64,000 nucleotides of DNA from Streptomyces atratus (GCF_900119365.1 NZ_FPJO01000001.1:821934-885933); one strand, 5' to 3'; positions 25,333 through 35,999 are shown, numbered from the stretch's first letter. Notes: generated by a model not told the origin, from the letters alone. Translations and numbers: made by a program.

Positions 25333-27497
25333 CAGTCGCGCCTCCCCAGGACCGCGGCGAGGGTCTGCTCCTCCGGGGTCTTCTGCGAGTCCGGGTTGTA
25401 GGGCTTGATCTCCGGTACGTCGATCGAGCCGTCCTGCTGGATCTTGGGCAGGGACTTCTGCGGGGTGGGCAGCAGCGCCTTCTTCAGGTCCTGCTTGCCG
25501 GAGTCGTCGAGACCGTAGAGGGCGTCGTAGATGTTGCGCACGGCGGGCCCGGACGCGCCGGAGCCGGTACCGCCCTGGGAGATCGTCATGACGATCGAGT
25601 AGTCCTTGGTGTACGTGGCGAACCAGGAGGTCGTCTGCTTGCCGTAGACCTCGGCCGTACCCGTCTTGGCGTGCATCGGGATCTTGTCCTGCGGCCAGCC
25701 GCCGAATCGCCAGGCGGCCGAACCACGGGTCGCGACTCCCGCGAGGGCTTCGTCTATCTCGTTGCGGGTCTTGCGCGTGAAGGGCAGCTTGCCGTGCGAC
25801 TTGGGCTTGACCACCTCGACGCTCTTGCCGTCGCCGCTGACGATCGCCTTGCCGACGGTGGGGTCGTAGAGCGTGCCGCCGTTGGAGATCGCGGCGTAGA
25901 TGGTGGCCATCTGGATCGGGGTGACGAGCGTGTCGCCCTGGCCGATCGAGTAGTTGACGGAGTCACCGGCGCGCATCTTGTCGCCTTCGAGGCAGTTCTC
26001 GTACGCGATCTGCTCGACGTACGTGCCGCCCTTCTTGCCCTGCTTGCACCAGGCGTCCTTGTTCGCCTTGTAGAAGTCCTGCTTCCACTTGCGGTCGGGG
26101 ACCCGGCCGCTGACCTCGTTGGGGAGGTCGATGCCGGTCTCCTTGCCGAGGCCGAACTGGTGGGCGGTCTTGTAGAACCAGTCCTTGGTGTTCTTCTTGG
26201 GGTTCATCCCGCCGTCCTTCAGCCACTCCCTGTGCGCGATGCCGTAGTAGACGGTGTCGCAGGAGACTTCGAGGGCCCGGCCGATGGTGATGTCGCCGTA
26301 GCCCTGGGACTCGAAGTTCTTGAAGGTCTGGCCGCCGACGTTGTACGAGCTGGGGCACGGGTAGTGGCCGTCGAAGGGGTATCCGGCGTTGACCGCCGCG
26401 GTCGAGGAGATGACCTTGAAGATCGAGCCGGGGGCGGCCTGGCCCTGGATGGCCCGGTTCAGCAGCGGGAAGTTGGAGTTCTTGCCGGTGAGCTTGGCGT
26501 AGTCCTTGGCGGAGATGCCGCCGACCCAGGCGTTGGGGTCGTAGTTCGGCAGGGAGGCCATCGCGACGACGCGGCCGGTCTTGGCCTCCATGACGACGAC
26601 GGCGCCGGAGTCGGCCTTGTAGTTCTCCCCGGTGTTCTTGTCGAAGGCCTGACGGGCCGTCTTCATGGCCTCGTTGAGCTCGTACTCGGCGACGGCCTGG
26701 ACCCGGGCGTCGATGGAGGTGACGACGCTGGAGCCGGGCTCCGCCTTGTCGTTCTTCGCCTGGCCGATGACCCGGCCGAGGTTGTCGACCTCGTAGCGGG
26801 TGACGCCGGCCTTGCCGCGCAGCTCCTTGTCATAGGTGCGCTCCAGGCCGGAGCGGCCGACCTGGTCGGAGCGGAGGTAGGGCGAGTCGGTGTTCTGGGC
26901 CTTGGTGATCTCCTCGTCGGTGACCGGCGAGAGGTAGCCGAGGACCTGCGCGGTGTTGGCCTTGCCGGGTTCTCCGTACCGGCGTACGGCGGTGGGCTCG
27001 GCGGTGATGCCGGGGAAGTCCTCGGCGCGTTCGCGGATGGTGAGGGCCTGCTGGGTGGTGGCCTCGTCGGTGACCGGGATCGGCTGGTACGGCGAGCCGT
27101 TCCAACAGGGCTGCGGCGTCTTCGAATCGCAGAGCCGGACCTTGTCGAGGACCTCCTTGGGCTTCATGCCGAGGACGCCGGCGAGCCGGGTCAGGACGCT
27201 CTTGCCGTCGTCCTCCATCTTCATCAGCTCGGTGCGGCTGGCGGAGACCACCAGCCGGGTCTCGTTGTCGGCGAGGGGCACGCCGCGCGCGTCGAGGATG
27301 GAGCCGCGGACGGCGGGCTGGACGACCTGCTGGACGTGGTTGTTCTTCGCCTCGTCGCTGTACTCCCGGCCGTTGCGGATCTGGAGGTACCAGAGGCGGC
27401 CGCCGAGGGTGAGCAGCAGGGAGAAGACGAGGACCTGGATGACGATGAGTCGGATCTGGACGCGTTGGGTCCGGCCGGTCTCGGGGATGTTGGTCAC
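25332..27497 (-). CDS. mrdA: Penicillin-binding protein 2 (class B transpeptidase)
   Basis: 721 residues from GTG 27497. It has one N-terminal membrane helix (LIVIQVLVFSLLLTLGGRLW), a dimerisation domain, and a transpeptidase domain. The catalytic SxxK is in PGSIFKVISS near residue 357, the SxN in DSVNYSIGQG, and the KTG in HAKTGTAEVYG near 606. It crosslinks peptidoglycan outside the membrane with its SEDS partner RodA, encoded next with a one-base overlap. Mre-locus context (mreB-C-D upstream) is the standard Streptomyces arrangement. Confidence 0.95.
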   Translation of the reverse strand: MTNIPETGRTQRVQIRLIVIQVLVFSLLLTLGGRLWYLQIRNGREYSDEAKNNHVQQVVQPAVRGSILDARGVPLADNETRLVVSASRTELMKMEDDGKSVLTRLAGVLGMKPKEVLDKVRLCDSKTPQPCWNGSPYQPIPVTDEATTQQALTIRERAEDFPGITAEPTAVRRYGEPGKANTAQVLGYLSPVTDEEITKAQNTDSPYLRSDQVGRSGLERTYDKELRGKAGVTRYEVDNLGRVIGQAKNDKAEPGSSVVTSIDARVQAVAEYELNEAMKTARQAFDKNTGENYKADSGAVVVMEAKTGRVVAMASLPNYDPNAWVGGISAKDYAKLTGKNSNFPLLNRAIQGQAAPGSIFKVISSTAAVNAGYPFDGHYPCPSSYNVGGQTFKNFESQGYGDITIGRALEVSCDTVYYGIAHREWLKDGGMNPKKNTKDWFYKTAHQFGLGKETGIDLPNEVSGRVPDRKWKQDFYKANKDAWCKQGKKGGTYVEQIAYENCLEGDKMRAGDSVNYSIGQGDTLVTPIQMATIYAAISNGGTLYDPTVGKAIVSGDGKSVEVVKPKSHGKLPFTRKTRNEIDEALAGVATRGSAAWRFGGWPQDKIPMHAKTGTAEVYGKQTTSWFATYTKDYSIVMTISQGGTGSGASGPAVRNIYDALYGLDDSGKQDLKKALLPTPQKSLPKIQQDGSIDVPEIKPYNPDSQKTPEEQTLAAVLGRRD

Positions 27498-27558
27498 GGG
27501 GCGCCCCCGGTGGTGGTCGGGCCGGAGGTGTGCGAGGTGTCCTGGCTGCGGTGCGGCC

Positions 27559-28221
27559 TCACAGTCGCTTGACCCCCTTGATGCGTCCGGCGCGGGCCGC
27601 GCGGTTGCGGGCGGCCTTGACGCGCAGTCCGCCGCGCTGGCTGCCGATCCGCAGTCCGGTGCCGGAGGCGAGCCAGCCCGCGGCCACGTCCCCGCCGCCG
27701 GAGGTCTCGGCGAGCGGGTCGTTCACCGTGCGTCTGGCGACGGCCATGATCAGCGGTACGACGAAGGGGGCCAGGAGCAGGTCGTAGACGGCGGCGGTGA
27801 ACATCAGGCTGCCCAGGCCGACATGGCGGGCCGCCGTGTCCCCGACGAGTGCGCCGACCAGCGCGTACAGCAGGGTCGAGCCGATCGCCGCGGCGACCAC
27901 CCCGATCATCGGGACCATCGCCGACTTCAGCTGCCCGTTCTCCGGCTTCATCAGCCCCGCGAGGTAGCCGATGACGCAGAGGACCAGCGCGTAGCGTCCG
28001 GCGGCGTGGTCGGCGGGCGGTGCCAGGTCGGCGAGGAGCCCCGCGCCGAAACCGATGAGGGCGCCGCTGACATGCCCGTACACGAAGGCGAGAGCGAGGA
28101 CGACGAGGAGCAGCAGGTCGGGCACGGCGCCGGGGAGCTGGAGGCGGGCGAGCACGGAGACCTGGACGACGAGGGCGACGACGACCAGGACGGCGGAGAG
28201 CAGAATCCGGTTCAAACGCAT
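27559..28221 (-). CDS. mreD: Rod shape-determining membrane protein MreD
   Basis: 220 residues with about five or six hydrophobic helices (ILLSAVLVVVALVVQVSVLA, PDLLLLVVLALAFVYG, LVLCVIGYLAGL, and others) and a basic C-terminal tail. The MreD family is short on sequence motifs, so the call rests on size, topology and position between mreC (11 bp upstream) and pbp2 (61 bp downstream). It would link MreC/MreB to the cell-wall synthases in the membrane. Confidence 0.88.
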   Translation of the reverse strand: MRLNRILLSAVLVVVALVVQVSVLARLQLPGAVPDLLLLVVLALAFVYGHVSGALIGFGAGLLADLAPPADHAAGRYALVLCVIGYLAGLMKPENGQLKSAMVPMIGVVAAAIGSTLLYALVGALVGDTAARHVGLGSLMFTAAVYDLLLAPFVVPLIMAVARRTVNDPLAETSGGGDVAAGWLASGTGLRIGSQRGGLRVKAARNRAARAGRIKGVKRL

Positions 28222-28232
28222 GGGAATCAGCT

Positions 28233-29273
28233 CTACCTCTGCTCGTTGACCGCGGTGTCGGCGTTCGGAGTGCCGTTCGGGTCCGGGCTGTTGCTGGGGT
28301 CCGGGCTCTCGTGGATGTTCCCGACGACGTTTCCTTCGGTGTCGACGATGTCGCCGTTGGGCGAGATCGTGACGGTGACGGTGGGCGTCGGCTTCGGCTT
28401 GGCGGGCTTGGCCGGCTGCTTCGGCAGGACCATGTCACGGGGGTCCTGGCGCGGGGCCTGGACCACGACGCCGACGATGTCGAGCTTGGTGAAGCCGACG
28501 TACGGGCGGACGTAGACGGTACGGGTCAGGCCGCCGCCGGACGGGTCGACCCGGACGACCTCGCCGACCGGGACGCCGGGCACGAAGGGCTTGTCCTTGC
28601 TGGAGCCGAAGGTGACGAGCCGGTCGCCCTTCTTCACCTTGGCCTTGCCGTTGAGGAACTGGACGGACAGCGGCTGGGAGCCCTGACCGGTGGCGAAGCC
28701 GAGTTCGTCGGTCTTCTCCATGCGGGTGCCGACGGTGAAGTCGGGGTCGTTGGCGAGGAGCACCGTGGCGGTGTCCGGGCCGACGGTGGTGACCCGGCCG
28801 ACCAGTCCGTCGCCGTTGATGACGGTCATGTCGCGCTTGATTCCGTCGTTGGAACCCGCGTCGATGGTGACCGTCCAGGAGAAGCCCTGGGCCGCTCCTA
28901 TGGCGATGACCTCGGCGCCCTTGATGCCGTACTGTCCGGCGGCCGACTTCTTCAGCATCCGGTCGAGCTCACGGACCCTGCTGCGGTTGCGGTCGTCGCT
29001 GCCGAGCTTCGTCTTGAGCGCGGCGTTCTGCTGTTCCAGCTCGGCGATCCGGTTGTGCCGTGTCCCGGATTCGCGTACCGCCCCTATGGCGTTGCCCACT
29101 GGGTCGACGGCGGCCGCGACGCCGTTCTCCACCGGCCCGAAGGCCGCTGCGGCGGCCCGCCGGGCGCCGTCCACCGGTGACTCCTCGCCCCCGCGGATGT
29201 CCACCGTGATCAATGCGAACGCGATGGCGATCAGCAGCACCAGGAGCAGCCGGCTCTCTCGTGTGTCCCTCAC
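28233..29273 (-). CDS. mreC: Cell shape-determining protein MreC
   Basis: 346 residues from GTG 29273. A single N-terminal membrane helix (LLLVLLIAIAFALITVD) is followed by a coiled coil (~70-110, RIAELEQQNAALKTKL) and the beta-barrel MreC domain (WTVTIDAGSNDGIKRDMTVI, GLVGRVTTVGPDTATVLL). The last ~70 residues are Pro/Asn/Ser-rich and disordered. It acts outside the membrane as the scaffold for the elongation or sporulation wall machinery. The gap to mreB is 131 bp and carries a tandem repeat. Confidence 0.94.
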   Translation of the reverse strand: MRDTRESRLLLVLLIAIAFALITVDIRGGEESPVDGARRAAAAAFGPVENGVAAAVDPVGNAIGAVRESGTRHNRIAELEQQNAALKTKLGSDDRNRSRVRELDRMLKKSAAGQYGIKGAEVIAIGAAQGFSWTVTIDAGSNDGIKRDMTVINGDGLVGRVTTVGPDTATVLLANDPDFTVGTRMEKTDELGFATGQGSQPLSVQFLNGKAKVKKGDRLVTFGSSKDKPFVPGVPVGEVVRVDPSGGGLTRTVYVRPYVGFTKLDIVGVVVQAPRQDPRDMVLPKQPAKPAKPKPTPTVTVTISPNGDIVDTEGNVVGNIHESPDPSNSPDPNGTPNADTAVNEQR

Positions 29274-29370
29274 GTGCGGCGGCCGTGCCTTCCTCGTCGG
29301 AATGTTCGTGCCTGTATATCAACGATCGGCCGTACGGAGCGGCAGTGTTCCGTACAGCGGACCGCTGTGT

Positions 29371-29418
29371 GTTCACCCGCGGGGTGGTTCACCTGCGGGG
29401 CTGTTCACCTGCGGGGCT
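29371..29418 (-). repeat. Three 16-bp tandem repeats at the mreB 3' end
   Basis: 29387-29402 and 29403-29418 are identical (gttcacctgcggggct); 29371-29386 is a variant of the same unit. The copy nearest mreB contains its last codons and stop. The other two lie in the mreB-mreC gap and repeat the same stop context. Confidence 0.85.
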
Positions 29419-30424
29419 GTGCGTCCAGCACCTGCTGGAGCGCCTCGAACTCCTCGACGCACTTGCCGGATCCGAGGGCCACCGAGTCCAGCGGGTCCTC
29501 CGCGATGTGGATCGGCATGCCGGTCTCGCGGCGCAGCCGCTCGTCCAGTCCGCGCAGCAGCGCGCCACCGCCGGTCAGGACGATGCCGCGGTCCATGACG
29601 TCGCCGGAGAGCTCCGGCGGGCACTTGTCGAGCGTGGTCTTCACGGCGTCGACGATCGCGTTGACCGGCTCCTCGATGGCCTTGCGGACCTCGGCGGCCG
29701 AGACGACCACGGTCTTGGGCAGTCCGGAGACGAGGTCGCGGCCGCGGATCTCGGTGTGCTCGTCCTCGTCCATGTCGTATGCCGAACCGATCGTGATCTT
29801 GATCTGTTCGGCGGAGCGCTCGCCGAGGAGGAGCGAGTACTCCTTCTTGATGTGCTGGATGATCGCGTTGTCCAGCTCGTCGCCGGCGGTCCGGATCGAC
29901 TGGGCAGTGACGATTCCGCCCAGCGAGATGACCGCGACCTCGGTGGTGCCGCCACCGATGTCGACGACCATGTTGCCGGTGGCCTCGTGGACCGGCAGCC
30001 CGGAGCCGATGGCCGCCGCCATGGGCTCCTCGATGATGTGCACCTGGCGCGCGCCGGCCTGCGTCGACGCCTCGATCACGGCGCGTCGCTCGACCCCGGT
30101 GATGCCGGAGGGCACGCAGACGACGACCCGCGGGCGGGCCAGGTAGCGGCGCTTGTGGATCTTCAGGATGAAGTAGCGGAGCATCCGCTCGGTGATCTCG
30201 AAGTCGGCGATCACGCCGTCCTTCAGGGGCCGTACGGCAACGATGTTGCCCGGTGTACGCCCGATCATCTTCTTGGCCTCGGAGCCGACCGCCAGGATGC
30301 CGCCGGTGTTGGTGTTGATGGCCACGACGGACGGCTCGTTCAGAACGATGCCGCGCCCCCTGACGTACACCAGCGTGTTGGCAGTCCCGAGGTCGATAGC
30401 CATGTCACGGCCGATGAACGACAT
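29405..30424 (-). CDS. mreB: Actin-like shape protein MreB
   Basis: 339 residues from ATG 30424 ([18 protein letters not shown]), with GGGGA about 8 nt upstream. The ATG seven codons earlier is a less likely start. Actin-fold nucleotide motifs are present: [11 protein letters not shown] (phosphate 1), [13 protein letters not shown] (phosphate 2) and [11 protein letters not shown] (adenosine). It forms membrane-bound filaments that direct wall synthesis; in Streptomyces its main role is in spore-wall formation. First gene of the mreBCD-pbp2-rodA group. Confidence 0.97.
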   Translation of the reverse strand: MSFIGRDMAIDLGTANTLVYVRGRGIVLNEPSVVAINTNTGGILAVGSEAKKMIGRTPGNIVAVRPLKDGVIADFEITERMLRYFILKIHKRRYLARPRVVVCVPSGITGVERRAVIEASTQAGARQVHIIEEPMAAAIGSGLPVHEATGNMVVDIGGGTTEVAVISLGGIVTAQSIRTAGDELDNAIIQHIKKEYSLLLGERSAEQIKITIGSAYDMDEDEHTEIRGRDLVSGLPKTVVVSAAEVRKAIEEPVNAIVDAVKTTLDKCPPELSGDVMDRGIVLTGGGALLRGLDERLRRETGMPIHIAEDPLDSVALGSGKCVEEFEALQQVLDAQPRR

Positions 30425-30655
30425 TGAGTTCCCCTTGTTCCCCATGAGGATGCGTCGGGCCTTCCGAGAAAGCGATGTGGCTTGTTCCGGTCGGCGAGGT
30501 GAGCGCGGCGGGCGTGGAAGATTCCATCGTAGTGCCGCAGTGACGGACACCGCGCGAGGGTCCTTCGCCATTGTGGGCGGAACGGGTGGCCGTTCCACTC
30601 ATGGTGACGTTACGTCGGAGGGATGCGTTCCCGCGATTCCGGACCCTATACCGAA

Positions 30656-30681
30656 GGGCGACCGAATTAATTCGGTCGCCC
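30656..30681 (-). terminator. Terminator after ndk (perfect 26-bp palindrome)
   Basis: A perfect palindrome centred on aattaatt with GC-rich outer arms (gggcgaccg and its complement), ~32 bp past the ndk stop and ~230 bp before mreB. It could stop transcription in both directions. Confidence 0.65.
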
Positions 30682-30713
30682 CAGGTCTTGAGCGCTGTTC
30701 GGCTGATCGGCGA

Positions 30714-31127
30714 TCAGGCGATTCCGGGGAAGAAAAGCTTCAGTTCCCGCTCTGCGGACTCCTCGGAGTCCGAGGCGTGAATGAGGTTCTCCCGGGTGAT
30801 CGTGCCGAAGTCACCGCGGATGGAACCGGGTGCGGCGGCGATCGGGTCGGTGGGGCCGGCCAGCGTACGGATGCCCTCGATGACCCGCTCGCCCTCGGCG
30901 ACCAGCGCCACGATCGGACCGGACTGCATGAACTCGACGAGCGGCTCGTAGAACGGACGGCCGACGTGCTCGGCGTAGTGCTGCTCCAGCGTGGCGCGGT
31001 CGAGGGTGCGCAGCTCCAGTGCGGTGATCCGCCAGCCGGCCTTGCGCTCGATCCGCCCGACGATCTCGCCGACCAGTCCGCGCCGGACAGCGTCGGGCTT
31101 GAGGAGAACGAGGGTGCGCTGGGTCAT
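30714..31127 (-). CDS. ndk: Nucleoside diphosphate kinase
   Basis: 137 residues. It transfers phosphate from NTPs to NDPs through a phosphohistidine. Seen: TLVLLKPDAVRRGL at the N-terminus, GPIVALVAEGERVIEGIR, and NLIHASDS with the active-site histidine near residue 116. Length and motifs are canonical. It follows the DUF4233 gene with ~96 bp between. Confidence 0.97.
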   Translation of the reverse strand: MTQRTLVLLKPDAVRRGLVGEIVGRIERKAGWRITALELRTLDRATLEQHYAEHVGRPFYEPLVEFMQSGPIVALVAEGERVIEGIRTLAGPTDPIAAAPGSIRGDFGTITRENLIHASDSEESAERELKLFFPGIA

Positions 31128-31223
31128 GGTGTGCGGCTCCTTGCAGGCATGCGGGTGCGGTGAACCGAGGCTACAGGGGTACGGGGACGGGCCGGCGGCC
31201 GGGTTTGGCCGACGGACACCGCG

Positions 31224-31583
31224 TCAGCCACCGGCCGGTGCCTCGGCCGCCTCCTGCGCCGCCGCCCAGCGGGCCTTCGCCTCGTCGATCTTGCGGCCGT
31301 AGTGCACCGAGGCCCACCACAGGCCGGCGAAGACCACACCGAGGATGAACATCATCGGGACGACGAAGCCGCTCAGCACCAGGGCGATCTGCAGCACCCA
31401 GCCGAGCTGTATGCCGCCGGGGCGGGTGATCATTCCGCAGAGCAGCACGGAGAGCAGCATGCCTATGCCGCAGACCGTCCAGACCGTGGCATTGGTCAGG
31501 TCGTCGGACTTCATCGCGACGAGTCCGGCGAAGCCGATCACGAAGAACTCGCCGATCAGCGTGGACGCACAGAGGGTACGCAT
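31224..31583 (-). CDS. DUF4233 membrane protein
   Basis: 119 residues with four hydrophobic segments (STLIGEFFVIGFAGLVA, VWTVCGIGMLLSVLLCGM, WVLQIALVLSGFVVPMMF, LGVVFAGLWWASV) and a charged Ala-rich tail. The protein is known only as DUF4233 and is almost always encoded directly after folC in actinomycetes. Here its ATG lies 2 bp past the folC stop. Function unknown. Confidence 0.85.
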   Translation of the reverse strand: MRTLCASTLIGEFFVIGFAGLVAMKSDDLTNATVWTVCGIGMLLSVLLCGMITRPGGIQLGWVLQIALVLSGFVVPMMFILGVVFAGLWWASVHYGRKIDEAKARWAAAQEAAEAPAGG

Positions 31584-31585
31584 GG

Positions 31586-33109
31586 TCAGCGCCTTCCCAG
31601 GAGCAGCCGGGCCTCGCCGACCGTGATCACGGAACCGGTCACCAGAACACCGGCGCCCGCGTATTCGTCCTCCTCCTCGGCGAGGGTGATCGCCGCCTCC
31701 AGGGCGTCGTCCAGGCGTGGCTCCACCTGGACGCGGTCCTCGCCGAAGACCTCGACCGCGACGGCGGCCAGCGCGTCGACGTCCATCGCGCGGCCACTGG
31801 AGTTCTGCGTGATGACGACCTCGGCGAAGATCGGTTCGAAGGCTTCGAGGAGCCCCTTGACGTCCTTGTCGGAGCTGGTGCCGACCACACCGATCAGCCG
31901 GGAGAAGCCGAAGGCCTCGGAGAGCCCGTCGGCGGTGGCGCGGGCGCCCGCCGGGTTGTGCGCCGCGTCCAGGACGACGGTGGGGCTGGAGCGGACGACT
32001 TCGAGGCGGCCCGGGGAGACCACCGAGGCGAAGGCCCGGCGGACCGTGTCGACGTCGAGCGAGCCGGGCTGCTCGGCGCCGATCCCGAAGAAGGCCTCCA
32101 CCGCGGAGAGCGCCACCGCCGCGTTGTGCGCCTGGTGGGCGCCGTAGAGCGGGAGGAAGATCTCTGTGTACTCGCCGCCGAGGCCGCGCAGCGTCAGCAG
32201 CTGGCCGCCGACCGCGATCTCGCGCGAGACGACGCCGAACTCCATGCCCTCGCGGGCCACCGTGGCGTCGACCTCGACGGCCTTCTTCAGCATGACCTGC
32301 GCGGCGTCCACCGGCTGCTGGGCGAGGACGACCGTGGCGCCCTGCTTGATGATCCCGGCCTTCTCGCCGGCGATCTCGGCGGGCGTGGTGCCCAGCCGGT
32401 CGGTGTGGTCCAGCGAGATGGGGGTGACGACGGCGACCGAGGCGTCGATGACGTTGGTCGCGTCCCAGCTGCCGCCCATGCCGACCTCGACGACCGCGAC
32501 ATCGACCGGCGCGTCGGCGAAGGCCGCGTAGGCCATGCCCGTCAGCACCTCGAAGAAGGAGAGCCGGTACGGCTGCTGGGTGTCGACCATCTCCACGTAC
32601 GGCTTGATGTCCTGGTACGCCTCGATGAACCGCTCGGGGTCGATCGGGGAGCCGTCCAGGCTGATCCGCTCGGTGATCGACTGGACGTGCGGCGAGGTGT
32701 AGCGGCCGGTACGCAGGTCGAAGGCGCCGAGCAGCGCCTCGATCATGCGGGCCGTGCTCGTCTTGCCGTTGGTCCCGGTGATGTGGATCGAGGGGTACGC
32801 GCGCTGCGGCTCGCCGAGCACGTCCATCAGCGCGGCGATGCGCGTGACGGAGGGCTCCAGCTTGGTCTCGCCCCAGCGTCCGGCGAGCTCCTGCTCCACG
32901 GCGCGCAGCGCCTTGTCCACCTCGGGGTCGGCGGGGCGGGCCGGGACCTCTTCGCCCTGCGGCGGCCCGGAGCGGGTGCGCAGCGTGCGGCTCCCGGCCT
33001 CGATCACCGCCAGGTCGGGGTCGCGCTGGGTCTCTTCGTCGACGATCTCCGCGAAGGTGTCGTCGGAATCGGAGTCGTCGTGCCGGTCGGAAGGGCGGGG
33101 CTCACTCAC
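31586..33109 (-). CDS. folC: Folylpolyglutamate synthase / dihydrofolate synthase
   Basis: 507 residues from GTG 33109. The Mur-ligase-fold enzyme adds glutamate to dihydropteroate and folates using ATP. Seen: P-loop HITGTNGKTSTARMIEA near residue 110, the CysFolC-type SPHVQSITERISLDG, VGMGGSWDATNV and the C-terminal domain VVLDAAHNPAGA. The first ~75 residues are an Asp/Glu-rich extension absent from enterobacterial FolC but typical of Streptomyces. It is followed by the coupled DUF4233 gene. Confidence 0.94.
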   Translation of the reverse strand: MSEPRPSDRHDDSDSDDTFAEIVDEETQRDPDLAVIEAGSRTLRTRSGPPQGEEVPARPADPEVDKALRAVEQELAGRWGETKLEPSVTRIAALMDVLGEPQRAYPSIHITGTNGKTSTARMIEALLGAFDLRTGRYTSPHVQSITERISLDGSPIDPERFIEAYQDIKPYVEMVDTQQPYRLSFFEVLTGMAYAAFADAPVDVAVVEVGMGGSWDATNVIDASVAVVTPISLDHTDRLGTTPAEIAGEKAGIIKQGATVVLAQQPVDAAQVMLKKAVEVDATVAREGMEFGVVSREIAVGGQLLTLRGLGGEYTEIFLPLYGAHQAHNAAVALSAVEAFFGIGAEQPGSLDVDTVRRAFASVVSPGRLEVVRSSPTVVLDAAHNPAGARATADGLSEAFGFSRLIGVVGTSSDKDVKGLLEAFEPIFAEVVITQNSSGRAMDVDALAAVAVEVFGEDRVQVEPRLDDALEAAITLAEEEDEYAGAGVLVTGSVITVGEARLLLGRR

Positions 33110-33185
33110 GGGGCCAGTCTACGGATGGGCACGGACATCGCACGCAGCGCCCGGTGCGGGCACGGATGTCGGAGGAAACGAGCGA

Positions 33186-33223
33186 AGCCCCCGTCCCCCT
33201 GGTCGGTCAGGGGAACGGGGGCT
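33186..33223 (-). terminator. Terminator after valS
   Basis: Arms 33186-33201 and 33208-33223 (agcccccgt.. paired with acgggggct) with one internal mismatch or bulge. It lies immediately past the valS stop at 33238 and upstream of folC. Confidence 0.8.
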
Positions 33224-33237
33224 CCGTGCTCAGGTCA

Positions 33238-35859
33238 TCAGCTCTGCGGCAGGTTCGCCAGCTGGCCGGAGATCCGCTCGATGTCGGCCTCGGCCTTGGC
33301 GAGCCGGCCACGGATCTTGTCGACCACATTGTCCGGGGCCTTGCCGAGGAACGCCTCGTTGGAGAGCTTGCCGACCGCCTGGGCCTTCTCCTTCTCGGCG
33401 GCGCCCAGGTCCTTCGTCAGGCGCTTGCGCTCGGCCTCGACGTCGATGGTGCCGGAGAGGTCGAGCGCGACCGTGGCGCCCGCGACGGGCAGCGAGGCGG
33501 TGGCGTGGAAGCCCTTTTCGGCCGGCTGGAGCCGCAGCAGCTGGCGGATGGCCGCCTCGTGCGGGGCGAGCGGCGTGCCGGTCAGGGTGAGCTCGGCCGG
33601 GACCTTCTGGCCGGGCTGCAGGCCTTGGTCGGAGCGGAACCGGCGGACCTCGGTGACGACCTGCTGGACGAGCGCGATCTCCTGCTCGGCCGCGTCGTCG
33701 CGGAAGCCGGAGTCCTTCGGCCAGTCGGCGGTGACCAGGGTCTCCTTGCCGGTGAGCGTGGTCCACAGCGTCTCGGTGACGAACGGGACGATCGGGTGCA
33801 GCACGCGCAGCATCACGTCCAGGACCTCGCCGAGGACCCGGCCTGAGAGCTTGGCGCCCTCACCGCCCGCGAAGAAGGTCGTCTTCGACAGTTCGACGTA
33901 CCAGTCGAAGACCTCGTCCCACGCGAAGTGGTAGAGGGCGTCGGAGAGCTTCGCGAACTGGAAGTCGTCGTAGAACGCGTCGACTTCGGCGACCGTCTTG
34001 TTCAGCCGCGACAGGATCCACCGGTCGGTCGCCGACAGCTGCTCGACGGGCGGCAGCTCGCCCTCCACGGTCGCGCCGTTCATCAGCGCGAAGCGGGTGG
34101 CGTTCCAGATCTTGTTGGCGAAGTTACGGGAGGCCTTGACCCAGTCCTCTCCGATCGGCACGTCCGCGCCCGGGTTGGCCCCCGTGGCGAGCGTGAACCT
34201 CACGGCGTCCGAGCCGTACGCGTCCATCCAGTCGATCGGGTCCACCGCGTTCGGGTTGGACTTCGACATCTTCTTGCCGAACTCGTCCCGGACGAGACCG
34301 GTGAGCGCGACGGTCTTGAAGGGGACCTCACCGTCCATCGCGTACAGACCGAACATCATCATCCGGACGACCCAGAAGAAGATGATGTCGTGCCCGGTGA
34401 CCAGGACGTCGGTCGAGTAGAACTTCTCGAGGTCCGGGGTCTCCTCCGGCCAGCCGAGCGTCGAGAACGGCCAAAGACCGGACGAGAACCAGGTGTCGAG
34501 GACGTCCTCGTCCTGGACCCAGCCCTCGCCCGTGGGCGCCTCGTCGTCGGGGCCGACGCAGACCGTTTCGCCGTTCGGCCCGTACCAGACGGGAATCCGG
34601 TGGCCCCACCACAACTGCCGTGAGATGCACCAGTCGTTGAGGTTGTCGACCCAGTCGAAGTACCGCTTCTCCATGTCCTTCGGGTGGAGCGCGACCCGGT
34701 CGTCGCGGACCGCGTCGCCCGCGGCCTTGGCGAGCGTCTCGACCTTGACCCACCACTGGAGGGAGAGGCGGGGCTCGACGGTCGTCTTGCAGCGCGAGCA
34801 GTGCCCGACGGAGTGGACGTACGGGCGCTTCTCGGCGACGACGCGGCCCTGCTCGCGCATGGCGGCGACGATCGCGGAGCGCGCCTCGAAGCGGTCGAGT
34901 CCCTGGAAGGGGCCGTGCACGGTGATGACACCGCGCTCGTCCATGATCGTCATGAGCTCGAGGTCGTGGCGCTGACCGATCGCGAAGTCGTTCGGGTCGT
35001 GAGCGGGCGTCACCTTGACGGCACCCGTTCCGAACTCGGGGTCGACGTGAGTGTCGGCGACGACCGGGATCGTCCGGTCGGTCAGCGGCAGCTTGATCCG
35101 CTTGCCGACGAGGTGCGCGTACCGCTCGTCGTCGGGGTGAACGGCGACGGCCGTGTCACCGAGCATGGTCTCGACCCGGGTGGTGGCCACGACGACGGTC
35201 TCGTCGCCCTCGCCGTACTTCAGCGAGACGAGCTCGCCGTCGTCGTCCTGGTAGTCGACCTCGATGTCGGAGATCGCGGTCAGACAGCGCGGGCACCAGT
35301 TGATGATGCGCTCGGCGCGATAGATCAGCTCGTCGTCATAAAGCTTCTTGAAGATCGTCTGGACGGCCTTGGAGAGCCCCTCGTCCATGGTGAACCGCTC
35401 GCGCGACCAGTCGAGCCCTGCGCCGAGGCGCTTCAGCTGGCCCAGGATCCGGCCGCCGTACTCGTCCTTCCACTGCCAGACGCGCTCGGTGAACGCCTCG
35501 CGGCCGAGATCCTGCCGCGACTTCCCTTCCTCGGCGAGCTGCTGTTCGACCTTGTTCTGGGTGGCGATGCCCGCGTGGTCCATGCCCGGCAGCCACAGCG
35601 TCTCGAAGCCCTGCATGCGCTTGCGCCGCGTGAGGGCATCCATGAGCGTGACCTGGAAGGCATGGCCCAGGTGGAGCGCACCGGTGACGTTCGGCGGCGG
35701 AATGACGATCGTGTACGGAGGCTTGTCGCTCTTCGCGTCGGCGGTGAAGTAACCCCGTTCTACCCAGCGCTCATACAGCTTCCCCTCTACCTCGGCCGGT
35801 GCGTACTGGGTCGGCAGTTCGGGGTTGCTGGCTGGCGTCTGCTGAGTCTTCTCGGTCAC
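33238..35859 (-). CDS. valS: Valyl-tRNA synthetase
   Basis: 873 residues from GTG 35859. Class I synthetase: [13 protein letters not shown] (HIGH motif) near residue 52, the editing domain with [30 protein letters not shown] (KMSKS) near 527, an anticodon-binding helical domain, and a C-terminal coiled-coil arm ([20 protein letters not shown]). It charges tRNA-Val in the cytosol. A strong terminator follows. Length is normal. Confidence 0.97.
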   Translation of the reverse strand: MTEKTQQTPASNPELPTQYAPAEVEGKLYERWVERGYFTADAKSDKPPYTIVIPPPNVTGALHLGHAFQVTLMDALTRRKRMQGFETLWLPGMDHAGIATQNKVEQQLAEEGKSRQDLGREAFTERVWQWKDEYGGRILGQLKRLGAGLDWSRERFTMDEGLSKAVQTIFKKLYDDELIYRAERIINWCPRCLTAISDIEVDYQDDDGELVSLKYGEGDETVVVATTRVETMLGDTAVAVHPDDERYAHLVGKRIKLPLTDRTIPVVADTHVDPEFGTGAVKVTPAHDPNDFAIGQRHDLELMTIMDERGVITVHGPFQGLDRFEARSAIVAAMREQGRVVAEKRPYVHSVGHCSRCKTTVEPRLSLQWWVKVETLAKAAGDAVRDDRVALHPKDMEKRYFDWVDNLNDWCISRQLWWGHRIPVWYGPNGETVCVGPDDEAPTGEGWVQDEDVLDTWFSSGLWPFSTLGWPEETPDLEKFYSTDVLVTGHDIIFFWVVRMMMFGLYAMDGEVPFKTVALTGLVRDEFGKKMSKSNPNAVDPIDWMDAYGSDAVRFTLATGANPGADVPIGEDWVKASRNFANKIWNATRFALMNGATVEGELPPVEQLSATDRWILSRLNKTVAEVDAFYDDFQFAKLSDALYHFAWDEVFDWYVELSKTTFFAGGEGAKLSGRVLGEVLDVMLRVLHPIVPFVTETLWTTLTGKETLVTADWPKDSGFRDDAAEQEIALVQQVVTEVRRFRSDQGLQPGQKVPAELTLTGTPLAPHEAAIRQLLRLQPAEKGFHATASLPVAGATVALDLSGTIDVEAERKRLTKDLGAAEKEKAQAVGKLSNEAFLGKAPDNVVDKIRGRLAKAEADIERISGQLANLPQS

Positions 35860-35999
35860 GGGGGACAGTTTAGGGCCGTCACAGTCGTGCGCTGAAACCG
35901 GTTTGTTGAGTAACGGTGTGACGCCCGGTGCTCCATATGGGGAGCCCTTCCGTCAGGATGTTCGAAACGCATAAGCATGACGAACAGGGGACACCGCAG

